In this document: one piece after another, positions 1 through 11,994 of the stretch
How positions within the stretch are numbered: the first letter of the stretch is position 1
Layout of the letters: each line of letters opens with the position of its first letter
NCBI GenBank assembly: GCA_965153455.1
Contig: OZ234503.1
Coordinates: 10,917,118-10,981,117, forward strand
Direction: 5' to 3'
DNA: 64,000 bases
Source of the DNA: Sphagnum compactum
Taxonomy: Eukaryota > Bryophyta > Sphagnopsida > Sphagnales
Program-made: the position numbers and the translations under genes
The notes under the pieces: model-generated
Told to the model about the DNA's origin: nothing
The model's database searches: none
Seen by the model: only the letters and a program-made list of their open reading frames with translations

Positions 1-177
1 GGTTGCATTTATAGGATAATTATTAATGGGCAAAAACAAAACTTGGCCAAAGTCCCTAACCTAGTACTAGACCACCCAACCCAAAAAAGAGATGGATTTG
101 GCCAATTTTACATCATTTGGGCAAAAGGAATTGCGAGATATAAAAATTGAATTCATGAATCTAAAGTTTGAAATTGT

Positions 178-210
178 GGCCAGAGTGAACCAGCACCCAC
201 AAGTGCACCA
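178..210 (+). repeat. left terminal inverted repeat of the 7-kb element
   Basis: It starts GGCCAGAGTGAACCAGCACC and matches the inverted right end at 7151-7183 with four mismatches. Related ends occur at 11596, 11930-11967, 39220-39260, 39313 and 40290, so this is a family signature. Confidence 0.7.
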
Positions 211-239
211 ACATGGATGGATGGTGCACTAATAAGATT

Positions 240-740
240 CTCTTTTCTATCCATGTGCCATTGTGGGTTGACTTTTTTTTATTGCCCTTTCTCAGCCCTA
301 ATCTCAATTTTTTTTTGCAACTTTATTTTCTCCCCACCCCCTGATTTTTATTTTTATTTTGGAACTTTATTTTCTCCCCACCCACCTACTACCCCCCACT
401 GTCCCCCTCTGACCTACTCGCCGTTATATTTAAATTAAGGTAGACTCTTTCCCATCTACCTACTCACCTATAAATTTAAAATGTGCTACTCTCATCTCCA
501 CCCACCTACCCATCGCCCCCCGCGCCCCCCATATATTTTTCTACCTACTTGCCTTTCCACCTTCCTACTTACCAACACTTTAAGTAGGTACCTACCAAAC
601 CCCACCTCCATGGCTACACCTACCTACATGGTTGCCATTCCAATAAACCCCCAACAGTCGACAACAACGAGGAACGAGTACAATGAAAGTATTGCATGGA
701 GCTTCGTTTTGTTCACTCAAACAAATAAATAAAGGGACGA
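240..740 (+). repeat. T-rich and CTAC/CCAC-rich subterminal block
   Basis: Runs of T alternate with CCCCACCC and CTACCTAC motifs between about 270 and 600. The same composition appears in reverse complement at 6880-7090 inside the right end, which supports one symmetrical element. Short open frames here are low-complexity. Confidence 0.5.
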
Positions 741-744
741 TTAA

Positions 745-1640
745 AATATTTGACACGCCCTATAAGGGTATTGCAAGTTCTGGTTAGAAAATGTTTTCCA
801 TGGGGGTATTGCAAACCAAGTGGATAATTAAAGTAATACAAAGCTTCAGTTCAATTTATATGCATTTAATATATGTTGTATTCAAGTTTCATAAACCCCA
901 TTATGGGTAACCCTAAAATAGTTTGGGTTCCATATCATATCTTCTGAAACTTGGAGAAGTATTGTGTAACCCTAACAAAACCTAGAAGGAATGCAATACC
1001 CTCTTAGGGTATCCCATAAATACATTGGGCTCCATAACATATTTTTTGACACGTGGAGGGGTATTACGTAGCCTTATGAAAACCAACAAGGAAATCGATA
1101 CCTTCATTAGTTATATTTTATAATTAAACACCATGGGTCTATGCTGTTGGAGGGGTATTGTTCATGGCCAAAACTACTCAATACATCTGCAATACCCTTC
1201 ATAAGGTATCCCAGAAATACATTGAGTTTCATAACATATTTTTTAAAACTTGGAGGGGTATTGTATACTTTTCAAAAACCTAAAAGCAAAGCAATACCCT
1301 ACTTGGAGCATTTAATAAACACCATGGGCTAAATTATTTTGGTTTAAACTATCAAAGGGGTATTGCTAATGAATAGGAATACTCAATAAACATGTTTTAC
1401 CCCTTGTAGGGTATCCCAAAAATCCTTTGGGTTCTATAACATATCTTTTGAACTTGGAGGGGTATTGCATTACCATACCAAAACATAAAGGAAAAGCAAT
1501 ATTCGCATCATATTGCGATAATATCCTAAACCATGAAACAAAAGGACATATATATATATATTCCATGTTCAATATATCATGTTGTACATATTGATTAAAG
1601 TAAATGAAGGTATTGCAAAGTTGGTCACATTGATGGTATA
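745..1640 (+). repeat. left array of GGGTATTGC repeats
   Basis: Imperfect units about 200 bp apart share GGGTATCCCA, CATAACATAT and GGAGGGGTATTGC (near 1005-1060, 1205-1262 and 1408-1468). Reverse-complement copies lie at 4795-5490. Confidence 0.6.
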
Positions 1641-1649
1641 GGGTTTAGG

Positions 1650-4600
1650 GTTTAATGTAAAATTTACTATTTAATGTTAGAAATTCATAATTTGTCAAAA
1701 TCAAAAAATTAAAGTTCATGCTTAACATTTTTCAATGATGTACATTTTTAAAAATTCCTTCTTAAAGTTTTAAACTCATTTCAAGAAAAAAAAACCATAA
1801 AGTCTATAATTTAATAAAATTTTAATCTCTATTAGAAAAAATTAAAGCGCATGATTTTTTATTATTTTTAATGGTTCACATAATAATAAAAAACGATCTC
1901 TCCCATATATTAATCCTATGTATGATTGAAAATTTATTTAAAACTTTCTGATATATAATAAATAATTTTTAGGCTAAATTATTATATAGTAGGTTAGTAA
2001 TATTTTATATTTCATAAATATATAACATAAGTCCTTATGTAATTATTTTTTTATGATGTATAATATTGGTTTAAATATTGGTCTAAATACTCTTTTTTTT
2101 GTAGCATATCGAATAACACATTATACATAATTAATTATGTTATGGAATCAAATTGTTGATTCATTTTAATACATATAATATCTTCATATTTATTTAAAAT
2201 AAAATAAAATAGATTAAATACATAAATTAAATTTAAATTTACATATATAAACCCATGGTTATGTATAGTGCAATTTTTTTTTATGAACTTTATTTTTAAT
2301 GAAATTTTTTTAATTCCAAATGATAATTATTTACATTGTTAATTTGATGGGTAAAGAGGTTCTACTAGATTCAAGAGTAGGCAATCCTCTTCCAACAACT
2401 AATCTTGCCTAATAGGATTATAACTTATGTGTTACACCCACTAATCTGACTTGTCATGAGACTTTTTTTTCAAATTCTCTACAAATGGATACTCGTCTCT
2501 TTTTTGCTCAAGGGACTTCTTTTCAAGTTCTATGCAAATGGGTTCCCATATATCTTCTTTGCTCAAAAACTCTTCTTTTCAAGTTCTCTGCAAATTAGTA
2601 TTCATGTTTTTTTTTTTTAAAATCTCTGTGAAATTACAAGTTGCAAATCCAACTCATGAACAAATCAAATTTGTTTAAAGTTCCATAAAATCAACCCAAG
2701 TTTGAAGTTCCATCAAAAACGTTTCATTTTTAACAAATCCATTGCTAGCCAACCTAATTGATTCAAATCAACCAAGTTTGAAGCTGTAGTTTGAAATCAA
2801 TCGTGCTTTGAAAGCTTCATGGAAGTATTTGGGTGATCATGTGTGATGGTGTTGTGTTAGACTATATTTTTGTGTCTTGTTCATTTTGCTTATGGTGGAT
2901 TGCTTGCAAGGTATAATGAGAATGGGAGTACCAGTAATGTGAAGGTGATGAATCATGTTGACATGCTATTGTGGACCATGGATCATCCATCACCTACAAA
3001 GATGTATGTGATATTGACCTTGTAGGATGGTGCATTCAAGGACGTGGTACATTAGCTACACATTTGGAGGTATGACATCTTGGTGGTTGACATTTTTCTT
3101 ACATTTTTCTTCTTCAATTTGTTTCCAAAATGGTCACAACAATAACAATTGAAATGATCTACAACAACAATAATGGCTACAAAAATTAATAATGCGATGC
3201 TTGGAATTCAAACAGTAAATAATATTGTTCTTTTTCCTATTGCACCTTCCTTGAAAAATGTAGCAACATCATTATCAAATGAAAAAGAAAAAAAAAAATA
3301 GTACAAGAAGAAGCTTGACAAAAAAACCAACTAACTTCCATAATGTTCCAAAATTTCCTCCTCTTCTTGCAACAATAGTTCAAATTCCTAGGCCACCAAA
3401 ATATCATCGTCGGCAGAAAATGGTGAAGACCCACCCACCCACACATTTCTTTTCCAATTTCCCACTCCATTTTGAAAGCACCCATCATCTTTCCTTAGGT
3501 TTTTTGCATCCCTTAAGGTTTTTGAATTTTGATTACTTTAATAATTTCAAGCATGCATGCAACACAAAGTTTGTTTCAAGTGACCAGCTGACCCATGAAT
3601 CTTTCTAAAAAGCTTGCTAGGAAAAACTTATCCTTGTCATCGCTCATGGAGGGAACCGATCATTTGGGGAAAAACCTTAACAATATTTGATGACAAAATT
3701 ATGAATGTTGTTGTGGTAGGGGCTTCATTTGCTTAATTTATTGGTTCAAAATCAGGATATTATCACACCATATCCCTTGCAAAATTTGCAACAACAAGAT
3801 TAAGGTAACAACCTCATCAATGGCCATAATAATAGGTAGGGTTTAATTCTAGTTATGATTTTTAGTTTTTTATTTGTTAGTTATAATTTTAGTTCTTAGT
3901 TTTAGTTCTAATTTTCAAAAAATCGTGGTTTTTGTCAATTCTTTGTGAGCATGAAAATTAGATGAACATTAAAAAGGCACATTGGATATTTGTTAAGATG
4001 AACATTTTTCACACTATATGGATGTAGGCATAAAGACAAAATGAATTGTCAACTACAACAAAAGTTCATAACCAAGGTTGTCTGATTGATTAAAATGTCG
4101 ACACAAACCAAATTAAACAACCTAGCCAAGCATAAGTAATAAGTTAATAGGCTAATTGTTACGTAACCTAACCCTACATACTTTGTAATATTATGAAGTT
4201 ATATATTTATTCATTTAAATATATATATAATATCTTGATATTTATTCAAAAAAGATGAAATTTTATATTAAATGTAATTTTTAAATATATAAACCCATTG
4301 TTATGTATAATATAATTTGGTAATGATGTTTTTAATTTTCAAAGAAAATTAAAAATTTCCCAAAGATGTAAATTGTGTTTCTGTTTCATTTTATTTTTGT
4401 TTGAATATTTGGCTTTAATAATGACCCAATTTTCTATTTTTTTATAATAAAAAAATCATTCAGCAAAAATCCTAAATTCTTTCAATTAAGGTTTAAGGTT
4501 TAGGATTAAAAGTTTTTATTGAATTTAAAAATATAAGTACCTAATATTATGTATGTTTGGTCAATGTAATTTTTAATTTTATGTAAATTTTAATTTATAA

Positions 4601-4790
4601 TATATGAAATAATGATATAATTAATTAATCAATGTGTGGGTTTATTAATTTTTTTCATTTTAAAAATATATAATATCTTAATAAAAATTATTTTAGAAAT
4701 TTTAACTAAACATTAAATATATTTGAAAAATATTTTCAAACTCATAAATAATAAGAATTGTTCAATGGACCAATGCAAAATTGTTGGTAT
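1650..4790. other. AT-rich core of the 7-kb element, no gene seen
   Basis: No coding region was recognised. Two stretches, about 2140-2290 and 4195-4320, resemble each other in direct orientation: both have ATAATATCTT followed by TATATAAACCCAT and TTATGTATA. This could be the trace of an older insertion with direct repeats. The open frames at 3237-3608 overlap on both strands and are biased in composition. Confidence 0.4.
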
Positions 4791-4794
4791 ATGT

Positions 4795-5490
4795 ACATGA
4801 AGGTATTACAATATTAGCCACATTGATGGTATAAGGTCACTTCAATAAAATTTTGATGTGTAATTGCAATACCTTCATTTTAATGATAGTTTCATTACCT
4901 TTTACCATCGATGTGATTAACTTGACAATACCTTCATTTGTACCATGGTTTAAGATATTGTCACAATATGGTGTAAGTATTATATTGCTTGTAGGTTTTG
5001 GCAAAGTTATGTAATACCCTTCCAAGTTTCAAGGTGAATGCAAATATCCCAAAATGATGCAAATATTGTGTTTAAACTCCATAACTTTGTTCAAGTGAAC
5101 CTTCTAACATCAATGTGAAGAACTTTGTAACACCCTGATTTTCTTGAATCAATATGTTTGGTATCATATAATGAGCATGAAATAAGTATTAAAAAAAACT
5201 TTCTTTTGTTTCATGGTTTACGATATTATTGCAAAATGTTACGGGCATTACTTGTTTTCTAGGTTTTGTTAGGAGTATGTAATACCCTTCCAAATTCCAA
5301 AATATATGTTATGGAGCCCAAAGGTTTTATGGGATACCCTGAGAGGGATAATGCATTTGAATTGAGTAATTATGGGCATGAGCAATACCCTTCCAATAAC
5401 CCAAACCAAAATAATTGAGCCCATGGTGTTTACAGATTACCCCAAATAGGGTATTGTTTTCCTTTTAGGTTTTGGTCTAGCTATGAAGTA
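4795..5490 (-). repeat. right array of GGGTATTGC repeats, inverted relative to 745-1640
   Basis: Read on the minus strand, 5260-5360 carries GGGTATCCCATAAAACC, GGGCTCCATAACATA and GGAAGGGTATTACATA, matching the left array at 1005-1070. The block around 4860-5040 mirrors 1450-1640. Confidence 0.6.
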
Positions 5491-5494
5491 CCTT

Positions 5495-6650
5495 TCCAGG
5501 AGCCAAGCTCCTCGTCGTTGTGCGCTTGAGTGGCTGGAACAAAAAGAAACATGACGATGAAAAGCCAAGCTCCTCATCGTCATGTCTTTAGGACTTGCAT
5601 CATTGGAATGAAAAAAAACACAACAATGAAGAGCCAAGCTTGTCGTCATGATGTCTTTGGGACCTGCAACATTGGAATGAAAAAAAAACACAAGGAGGAG
5701 CCAAGCTTTTCGTCATTGTGTCCTTGGGATTCACAACAATGGAACAAAAAAGACATGACGATGAGGAACCGAGCTCCTTGTCGTCTTGGCCCGAGGGACC
5801 TTCAACACTTGAATAAAAAATAACACGATGATGAGGAGCCAAACTCTTCGTTGTCGTGTTCCTAGGACTTACAATGCTCGAACAAAAAAAACACAATAAT
5901 GAAGAGTCGAGCTCCTCGTTGTTGTGCATTTGATTAACATGCAGCACTGGAACAATTGAAACACAACGACAAGGAGCTGAACTCTTCATCATCGTGGCCA
6001 TGGGGACCTCCAGCACTTGAACAAAAAAAAATGTGACAACAAGGAGCCCAGCTCCTTGTCGTCGTGTCCCTGGGACTTACATCACTGGAACAAAAAAAAA
6101 CACGATGATAGAAGTTGAGATCCTCATTGTTGTGTGCTTGATTGACCTGCAACACTAGAACAAAAGAACACGACGACAAGGAGTTGAACTCCTCATCATC
6201 ATGGCCATGGGGACCTTTAGCACTTGAACAAAAAAAAACACGATGACGAGGAGTCGAACTCCTTGTCATCGAGTCCTTGGGACCTACATCACTGGAACAA
6301 AAAAATGCATGATGACAAGGAGTCGAACTCCTCATCATTGTGCACTTGAATGACCTCCAACATTGAAACAAAAAAATACAACAACAAGGAGTTGAACTTC
6401 TCATCATCATTGCCCTAGAGACCTTAAGCACTTGAACAAAAAAAAACACGATAACAAGGAGTCAAGCTATTCATTGTTGTGTCCTTGGGACCTGCAACAC
6501 TAGAACAAAAAAATGGATGACGATGAGGAGCCGAACTCCTTGTTGTTTTGGGCTTTAGTGACCTGTAGCATTAGAACAAAAGAACAAGACAACAGGAGTT
6601 GAACTCTTCGTCGTTGTGACCTTCAAACTTGCAACGTTGGAACAAAAATC
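5495..6650 (+). repeat. 69-bp hairpin satellite, about 17 copies
   Basis: The phrase GGAACAAAAA or a close variant recurs near 5537, 5606, 5673, 5740, 5810, 5877, 5949, 6018, 6086, 6156 and onward to 6640, about 67-71 bp apart. Each unit contains an imperfect palindrome: an arm like CACGACGACGAGGAG, a few bases, then CTCCTCGTCGTCGTG. The units are diverged but keep the pairing in several copies. Open frames on both strands (5437-6449) are by-products of the repeat. Confidence 0.8.
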
Positions 6651-6879
6651 TGCTTGCCTAAACCCTAAAAAAAAACTAGAGAAGGGAGGAAGGGAGCTTA
6701 CTTTTTAGTTTTGTTATTCTTCATGCTTGCTCCAAGCTCCTCCCACCTGGGTGCTCCAAGCTCTTCCCCTTGTTTCTCCTCACTTTTGTGAAGCTTTGCA
6801 ACCCTAAACCCTGGTCCCACTGAATTTCAAGCGTTGGTGATGGAGGAGAGCACAAGCACAAAAGAGGGGTGAGCAGAAT

Positions 6880-7090
6880 GAGGGAGGTAGATGGGCTGGT
6901 AGGAGGAAAGGTGGTAGGTAGGTTGGAGGGTAGGTAGGAGTTCCCCAAAAAAAAACAAATGGTGGTTAGGGTGGCGGGAAAAAAAAAAACCAAAATGAGC
7001 CCATCAAGAAAAACAGTGAGCTCCCAAAAAAAAAAAATTCTGAGGAAAAAAAAAAGGCCAAGAAGAAAAAAATAAACTACTGACCAAATA
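6880..7090 (-). repeat. A-rich and GTAGG-rich subterminal block
   Basis: GGTAGGTAGG motifs near 6900-6940 are followed by several runs of 8-11 A up to 7075. In reverse complement it resembles 240-600 at the left end of the element. Confidence 0.5.
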
Positions 7091-7150
7091 AACTGACCCC
7101 TGGGGGACAGGTTCATCCATCCATGAAATCCCAGAACGGGATTTTTTGGA

Positions 7151-7183
7151 TGGTGCACTGGTGGGTGCTGGCTCACTCAAGCC
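7151..7183 (-). repeat. right terminal inverted repeat of the 7-kb element
   Basis: Its reverse complement starts GGCTTGAGTGAGCCAGCACC and pairs with 178-210. The bases just outside, TGAATTTGT, match the left flank in 8 of 9 positions. Confidence 0.7.
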
Positions 7184-7499
7184 TGAATTTGTATCCCAAC
7201 CCTAGAAATGGTGATTGGAAACATAGATGAATGACAAATTGGCAATGACATCCAAATGTCAATTTGAGAATGCAATTGGAAAGTTTAAGATCAGTTAGCA
7301 CAAGGTACAACCTTGGGCTCTCATGCGCCCAATGATTTTATAACCCTTTGTTGTTTGGATGAAAATGTCATAATTGATCTTCACATGGATGAAAAGAGGG
7401 CAGAATTAGACTATAGAGTGCATTTTGCCATCTAGTTTGTTCCTGGAGTTTGGCCTAGCAACCTCCCACTAGTGACTCACTGAGAGGCAGAATGCACCC

Positions 7500-7960
7500 T
7501 AGGGGTCACATTCTCTAGTTCCGAAACTTTTTGCATAGTACTTTATGGAATTTTTAAGGCCCTTGTAGGCAGAATGCGCCCTAAGGGGACGTTCCCCGAC
7601 GCAAAGTACCGTTCCGGAATTTTCTGCCGTTCCGGACCTGGATCCGAGTCCCGGACCTGAACCCGAGCCTGACGAGCATCGCACGCGGTGGCGCTCCACA
7701 GGCTCATTCTCTGCGTTTTGCTCTGTGCGAGGAAGCGCTTTTGCACTTGGTTTCCTTCGCCTTTTCTCCTTTCTTTTTTCCCCTAGCCCCACCGGCGTGC
7801 GCGCGTATCTGTCGTCGCCTTCCGATCGTCTTGTCGCCCCGTCTTCTGTCGACACATCGCACTTGTAAATATTCTCTCTCATTCTCACCTCAAACCTTCC
7901 TGTTTCTTTGCGCTTTTTCGGTAAACGGAGCAGCAAGATCAAGGTCATGATGCAACAGTA
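7500..7960 (+). promoter_or_regulatory. CpG-rich promoter/leader region upstream of the LysM gene
   Basis: Between about 7590 and 7860 the sequence is much richer in CG dinucleotides than its surroundings (for example CCCGACGC, TTCCGGA, GCACGCGG), then turns pyrimidine-rich. No convincing protein frame is present; the frames at 7499-7950 overlap on both strands. Its position upstream of the next plus-strand gene suggests a promoter with a transcribed leader. Transcription start and any leader introns in 7960-9411 cannot be placed from sequence alone. Confidence 0.4.
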
Positions 7961-9411
7961 CCTCGACTATTCTGCCTGTTTTTTTTCTTTTAGGGTCCTT
8001 TCCGTCTTCAAAAGTGACTGAGCTTAACCTGAAGTTAAGAAGTTTGTATTCTTAGCACTTTCTTGCCATGTATTTTCCAGTACGCTCTTGCACTTCCGAT
8101 TTGGATTCCACATTTGTCTGTTTTTTTTGTCGGAAGTAAGTGCGTTTTTGGTGAAGCAACGACATCCGACGTCGTCTGTTTTCCGGTGCCTGAAATTGAC
8201 CTGAAGTGAAAGAGCTTGTTTCTCTGAAGATATGTATTCCGATAGTTCTGTAACTGAAGTGTTGGAAAAGTATTTCATCGACACACGGTATCGGTTACTT
8301 TAGCTGAAATTGACTTCAGATCCGATAGTTGCTTTCTTCGGCGCTTTCGGATGACGGTTTGTTTGAGCACGATCGTCAAGGCCGTGATAGTCATTTGAAT
8401 GAATCTACTCTTCAGTCTTTGAAGTATACACTATTCGAAAACATTTTGGTCGTTTTCTCATTCTAAGAATATATTTATTCACCGTTTCCTAATCGATCGG
8501 CCGAAAAAATCTCTTTTTGTCGTCGCAATGAGGGATCTTCTGACCGACTTTTCACTTGAATGTCTTTACTCTTCGTCGCTGAAGCTCGACCTGAACGGAT
8601 CCAGTTTGTATCGAAAGCTTTTGCACAACGGTAACAGTCTGCTGGGATGTCCGTTTGGTGATACGTGTTCTGGGATGATCCTTCGTGTTTGTGATCTGTA
8701 TATCACTTCCCAGGAGGTTTTCATAGCTGGAATTCATGAGCAGAAAATGCAGCAAGTTTTCTCTCATGGCTGCAACTGATATTGTTGTGAGCATGATAGT
8801 AGAATAAGTTAATACCTAAACCTCTGGATTCAATCCCTTTTTTTGCTGCAAGAAAATCAATTTTTTGATTGTCGTTTCAGTCTACTACCTATATTCTTTG
8901 TAACTGGAACTCACCTCAAGGAGTACAATTTCAGCTTCTTTTCTTTTTTTCAGTGTAAAAGTGGTCTTGAGTGATCCTTTGGAATGAATCTGCTTCTCGA
9001 ATTGAAGGTATTTTGTGTTAATGACAGTAGTACAAGTTTGGTAAATGGAGTGTAATGGCTTCTCCTGCATCACCACCATCTGATGAAGTTGCAAGCGAGT
9101 GGTATTAGGCGAGCCTTAGGGTTGAACATATTCTTGCAATGACACCATTGACATTGCCATTTGAAAACCAATTTCTCTTTGGTTTTGAGGAACCCTAAAC
9201 CCTAAACTTTAAGTCCTAAACCCTTTCTCAGAGCTGGTCAAGTGTGCACAATGGTTCAGCCATAAGTGGGGCTTTTGCACTCTTTTTTATGGTGTGCTTT
9301 GAGCTGGGACTAATTTCAATGGAAGTGTGTAGCTTTTCTTTGAAACTTGTATACCAACATAATGTTGTTTGGGTAGAATACTGACCTTGCAATGCGAGTT
9401 GAAGTGGAAGG
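7961..9411 (+). other. non-coding interval before the LysM start codon, possible leader exons and introns
   Basis: There is no recognisable coding region. T-rich stretches ending in AG (for example near 8880) could be splice acceptors of a long leader intron, but none can be proved. The antisense frame at 9228-9608 overlaps the LysM exon and shows no family signature. Confidence 0.3.
9190..9222 (+). promoter_or_regulatory. telo-box-like AAACCCTAA cluster
   Basis: AACCCTAAACCCTAAAC followed by CCTAAACCC lies about 200 bp upstream of the LysM start codon. Short telomere-like motifs of this kind are known in plant promoters and leaders of highly expressed genes. Whether it acts here is an inference. 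Confidence 0.35.
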
Positions 9412-10714
9412 ATGTCAGGTCCAGCTGCCAGTGGAGGATCAAAGGGAGACAAGGAAGGCAAGGGCATCAAAGATGAGACCATTGCCAAGGCTGTAGGTGC
9501 AATTGTTGGAGTTGGCATTGCATGGAGCTTGATCAGATCTTTCTGGGGAAGGAAGTCAAGTGATGTTGTCCTTCTCCAGGGGAGTGAACACCAACAAACT
9601 GATGTCAAAACAGAGGTTTGTCATCTTTTTGCAGTAGTCTGATGTTGCAAGTAATGTTTTTCAATCCTCATTTCCAGCTTTACACACACAGTGACCATGA
9701 TTTACTTGGAGAGAATTGGAAGATAGTTTCTGTAGTGCTCTTGGCTACTTCACAACTTGCAACAAGCACCACGTGCACATCATGCTAGATGTTTACCCCG
9801 AGTAATCAACCAAGCTACAATTAGGGTCGCTGTGTCAAGTCATCATCCAAGTGTGGGAACCTAGGGGCACCTGAATATCTGGATATTTATGACAGCTCAA
9901 AGTGTCCACCTATGAAGAGAATACAATAGCCTTCAGGGCAAAGAGAGATAACATTTGTTTTCTGTTCAAAAGAGTTGCCCCTAGCATTTTATGTCCACAT
10001 GTTCAATGCTGGAGCAAGAATGGTGTAAAGTTTTCCTGCCAGAGTTTATCTATTGTGTAATTTTGTGTTTGCCTGCAAATGGGGTCACAATGGCATACAA
10101 GTAAATACATTTCAAGTTGTAAGACATGTTTACAAGCATGAGTTGTGGGGTTGTGGATACACAGGACATTGTGGAGATTGCAGAAACCAAGAGCAAGGAG
10201 GTGGTGCAACACAAGGGTAAGGACGTTCTTGGCAAGGAGAAAAAGGCTGGCCCCCGTCTCTTCGAGAAGAAATCTGATGTCATTGATGTGCACACGGGTG
10301 ACACTCTTTGGGGCATCTCACGAAAATATGGGGTAAGCTTATTCATCAAGTTCTTTCTGCTGTTCATACTATCACTTTGCTTTTCCTGTGAAAACCCTGC
10401 TTTAGGTTAAAAGATGTTTGGATTTCCTTGGACCTGTGAGTGTATAAGTGTCTTCATTTATGTGGTATTCTAAGTCAGTGAATCCTACTTAGGGCCAGGC
10501 TGAGGACATACTGCTGTTTGCATATCATGCTTAAACTAGAAGAGAGTGGACACACCACTGTAAGAGTTGAAGTTAGTGGCTTGTAGAGACTGACCCGGAT
10601 CAGACATGATTGTTTGGCTTCATGCAGGTATCAGTGGAAGCATTGAAAGCAGCAAATGGAATAGGAGCTGGAGACTTCCTTTCTGCTGGTGACACATTGG
10701 TTATACCCAAGTAA
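9412..10714 (+). CDS. small membrane-anchored LysM-domain protein, three exons
   Basis: Exons 9412-9615, 10165-10332 and 10628-10714 join in phase 0 with GT-AG borders (donors GTTTGT and GTAAGC; acceptors ACACAG and ATGCAG) to give 152 aa. Residues 1-24 are Gly/Lys-rich; about 25-41 form a hydrophobic segment (AKAVGAIVGVGIAWSLI) likely to be a membrane anchor. The middle is Lys-rich. Residues about 107-152 form one LysM module: VIDVHTGDTLWGISRKYGVS, then LKAANGI, ending LVIPK. LysM modules bind N-acetylglucosamine polymers or act as protein-interaction folds. There is no kinase domain and no clear cleavable signal peptide, so it is not a LysM receptor kinase. It resembles the short plant proteins with a single C-terminal LysM. 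The compartment is unknown. The exon 2/3 border cuts the LysM, and exon 3 restores it exactly, which strongly supports the model. Confidence 0.9.
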
Positions 10715-11595
10715 TGGTGTGTGTGGGTGTTGTGCAATTGGCCATTTCATCCATATCCTCAGCTTCCAGATCTGCCTGGAAGGTCCATTGGGGTATCCAA
10801 GGTACAAATGTGCTAGGCAAAAAAATTCTGATGTTTGCCTGCAATTTTTAGGATAAGAGATTCCATAAGAATCTGAACTTTGGGGTTTTATCTCTTTATT
10901 GCGTAGGTAGTTTGCAACCAACATCATTCATTGTTCACCTCATTTAGACTCCCAGAAAACACCCTGCAAGGGGGAATTGTGTCTGCTCAATTATACGAGG
11001 TTTATGGCATGGTGATTACACTCTTTCTCAACATAACACTCATCCTATTTTGACACTACCTAATGATGTTTATAGTGGTGTTTTAGTGACAGTCTCTCCT
11101 TGGAGCAACATGCCCATTTTCGCCCTAATGATGTTGGAGGACAGTCATCTAAGCAGATGATGCCAGGATATCTTGTAGGGTGAGGACTAAGACCCCAGAA
11201 CAGCCCCATTTGAGGTCCTTTCCCAGGTAGAATTTTTCTTTTAAAAACGGACAGCAATGATTCATTTGAGAGGAGATGAGGCACGATATGCATAAGCTTC
11301 CAGTAAGATGCCATCCTATGTTCACACAGAAATCTTGTTGAGGGTAAGGCACCCTACCACACACATGAAATTCTACCAGTTCTCCTTACATGAGATAATT
11401 CAGGAACACATTACTATGAAGCTCTTGTTGGGGTTGGGGTATCACTAGGCAAATACAAAGCCAATTTGGACCAAAGGAAATCCATTACATGAGCCAGAAA
11501 GAAGCCATGGTGGAAACAACATTTGAAACATATATATCACATGAAGTTGCAATCTTTTGGGAGCTCGGTAAAAGTTTTGCCTCTCTCTGAAGAGG
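10715..11595. other. 3' flank of the LysM gene, no further gene
   Basis: It presumably holds the LysM 3' untranslated region. The short minus-strand frames at 11060-11705 have no recognisable domains. Confidence 0.4.
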
Positions 11596-11967
11596 GGCCA
11601 CAGTGAACCAGCACCCACCAGCACACCATCCACTGGATGCCCATTATTACTCAGTTGTGGATGAACCTCAACTGAGTTAATATTTGGTTTCACCTTGGTA
11701 ACCAATTCTGTAGGAAATAGGCCTCATATATAGGTAGATAGGTAGGAAAATAGGTTACTACTAGGTAAGTAGATGATTTATACATAAGTGAGTGCTGCTT
11801 TTACTACCTACCTCCTTGTGTGTTGTTAGTAGGTAGGTAGGAAAAAATGCAATTGAGCTAACCACCATGGTTAGCTAGGGAACTGGAACCCAACAGAAAA
11901 CTGTTTCCTGATCACTTATCATTCATCCTTCATGGTGTGCTGGTGGTTGCTGGTTCACTGTTGAATT
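11596..11967. mobile_element. short element with ends related to the 7-kb element
   Basis: The left end GGCCACAGTGAACCAGCACC is mirrored by the right end, which reads CAGTGAACCAGCAACCACCA in reverse complement (about 11933-11961). Inside are GGTAGGTAGG motifs near 11730-11850 and a CCACCATGGTTAGCTA stretch also seen near 30120 and 39400. At about 370 bp it is MITE-sized. No clear target duplication was found. Confidence 0.6.
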
Positions 11968-11994
11968 ATTTGGGGTCGAAATTTGGTTGAAAAA

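Larger units (their letters stand above)
169..7192. mobile_element. 7-kb symmetrical terminal-inverted-repeat element, MULE-like, non-autonomous
   Basis: The left end (178-210) and the right end (7151-7183, reverse complement) agree at about 29 of 33 positions; both carry the core GTGA(A/G)CCAGCACCCAC. They are flanked by TGAAATTGT (169-177) and TGAATTTGT (7184-7192), 8 of 9 identical, which fits a 9-bp target site duplication. That size is typical of Mutator-like elements. From both ends inward come a T-rich or A-rich block with CTAC/GTAG motifs, then an array of GGGTATTGC-containing repeats in opposite orientations (745-1640 and 4795-5490), then an AT-rich core. A hairpin satellite lies only on the right arm. 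No transposase reading frame was found, so it would depend on a helper. The class assignment is an inference; it could instead be a foldback-type element or a nest of smaller ones. Confidence 0.6.

Noticed and set aside
1650-4790. LTR retrotransposon inside the 7-kb element
   Set aside because: Two direct similar stretches exist, but no primer-binding site, polypurine tract or pol motif was found.
5437-6449. Long frames on both strands (up to 171 aa)
   Set aside because: They run through the 69-bp satellite; their periodic Cys/Ser- and Thr-rich proteins simply reflect the repeat.
9228-9608. Minus-strand frame of 126 aa
   Set aside because: Antisense to LysM exon 1, with no domain; exon 1 is supported by exact splice joining.
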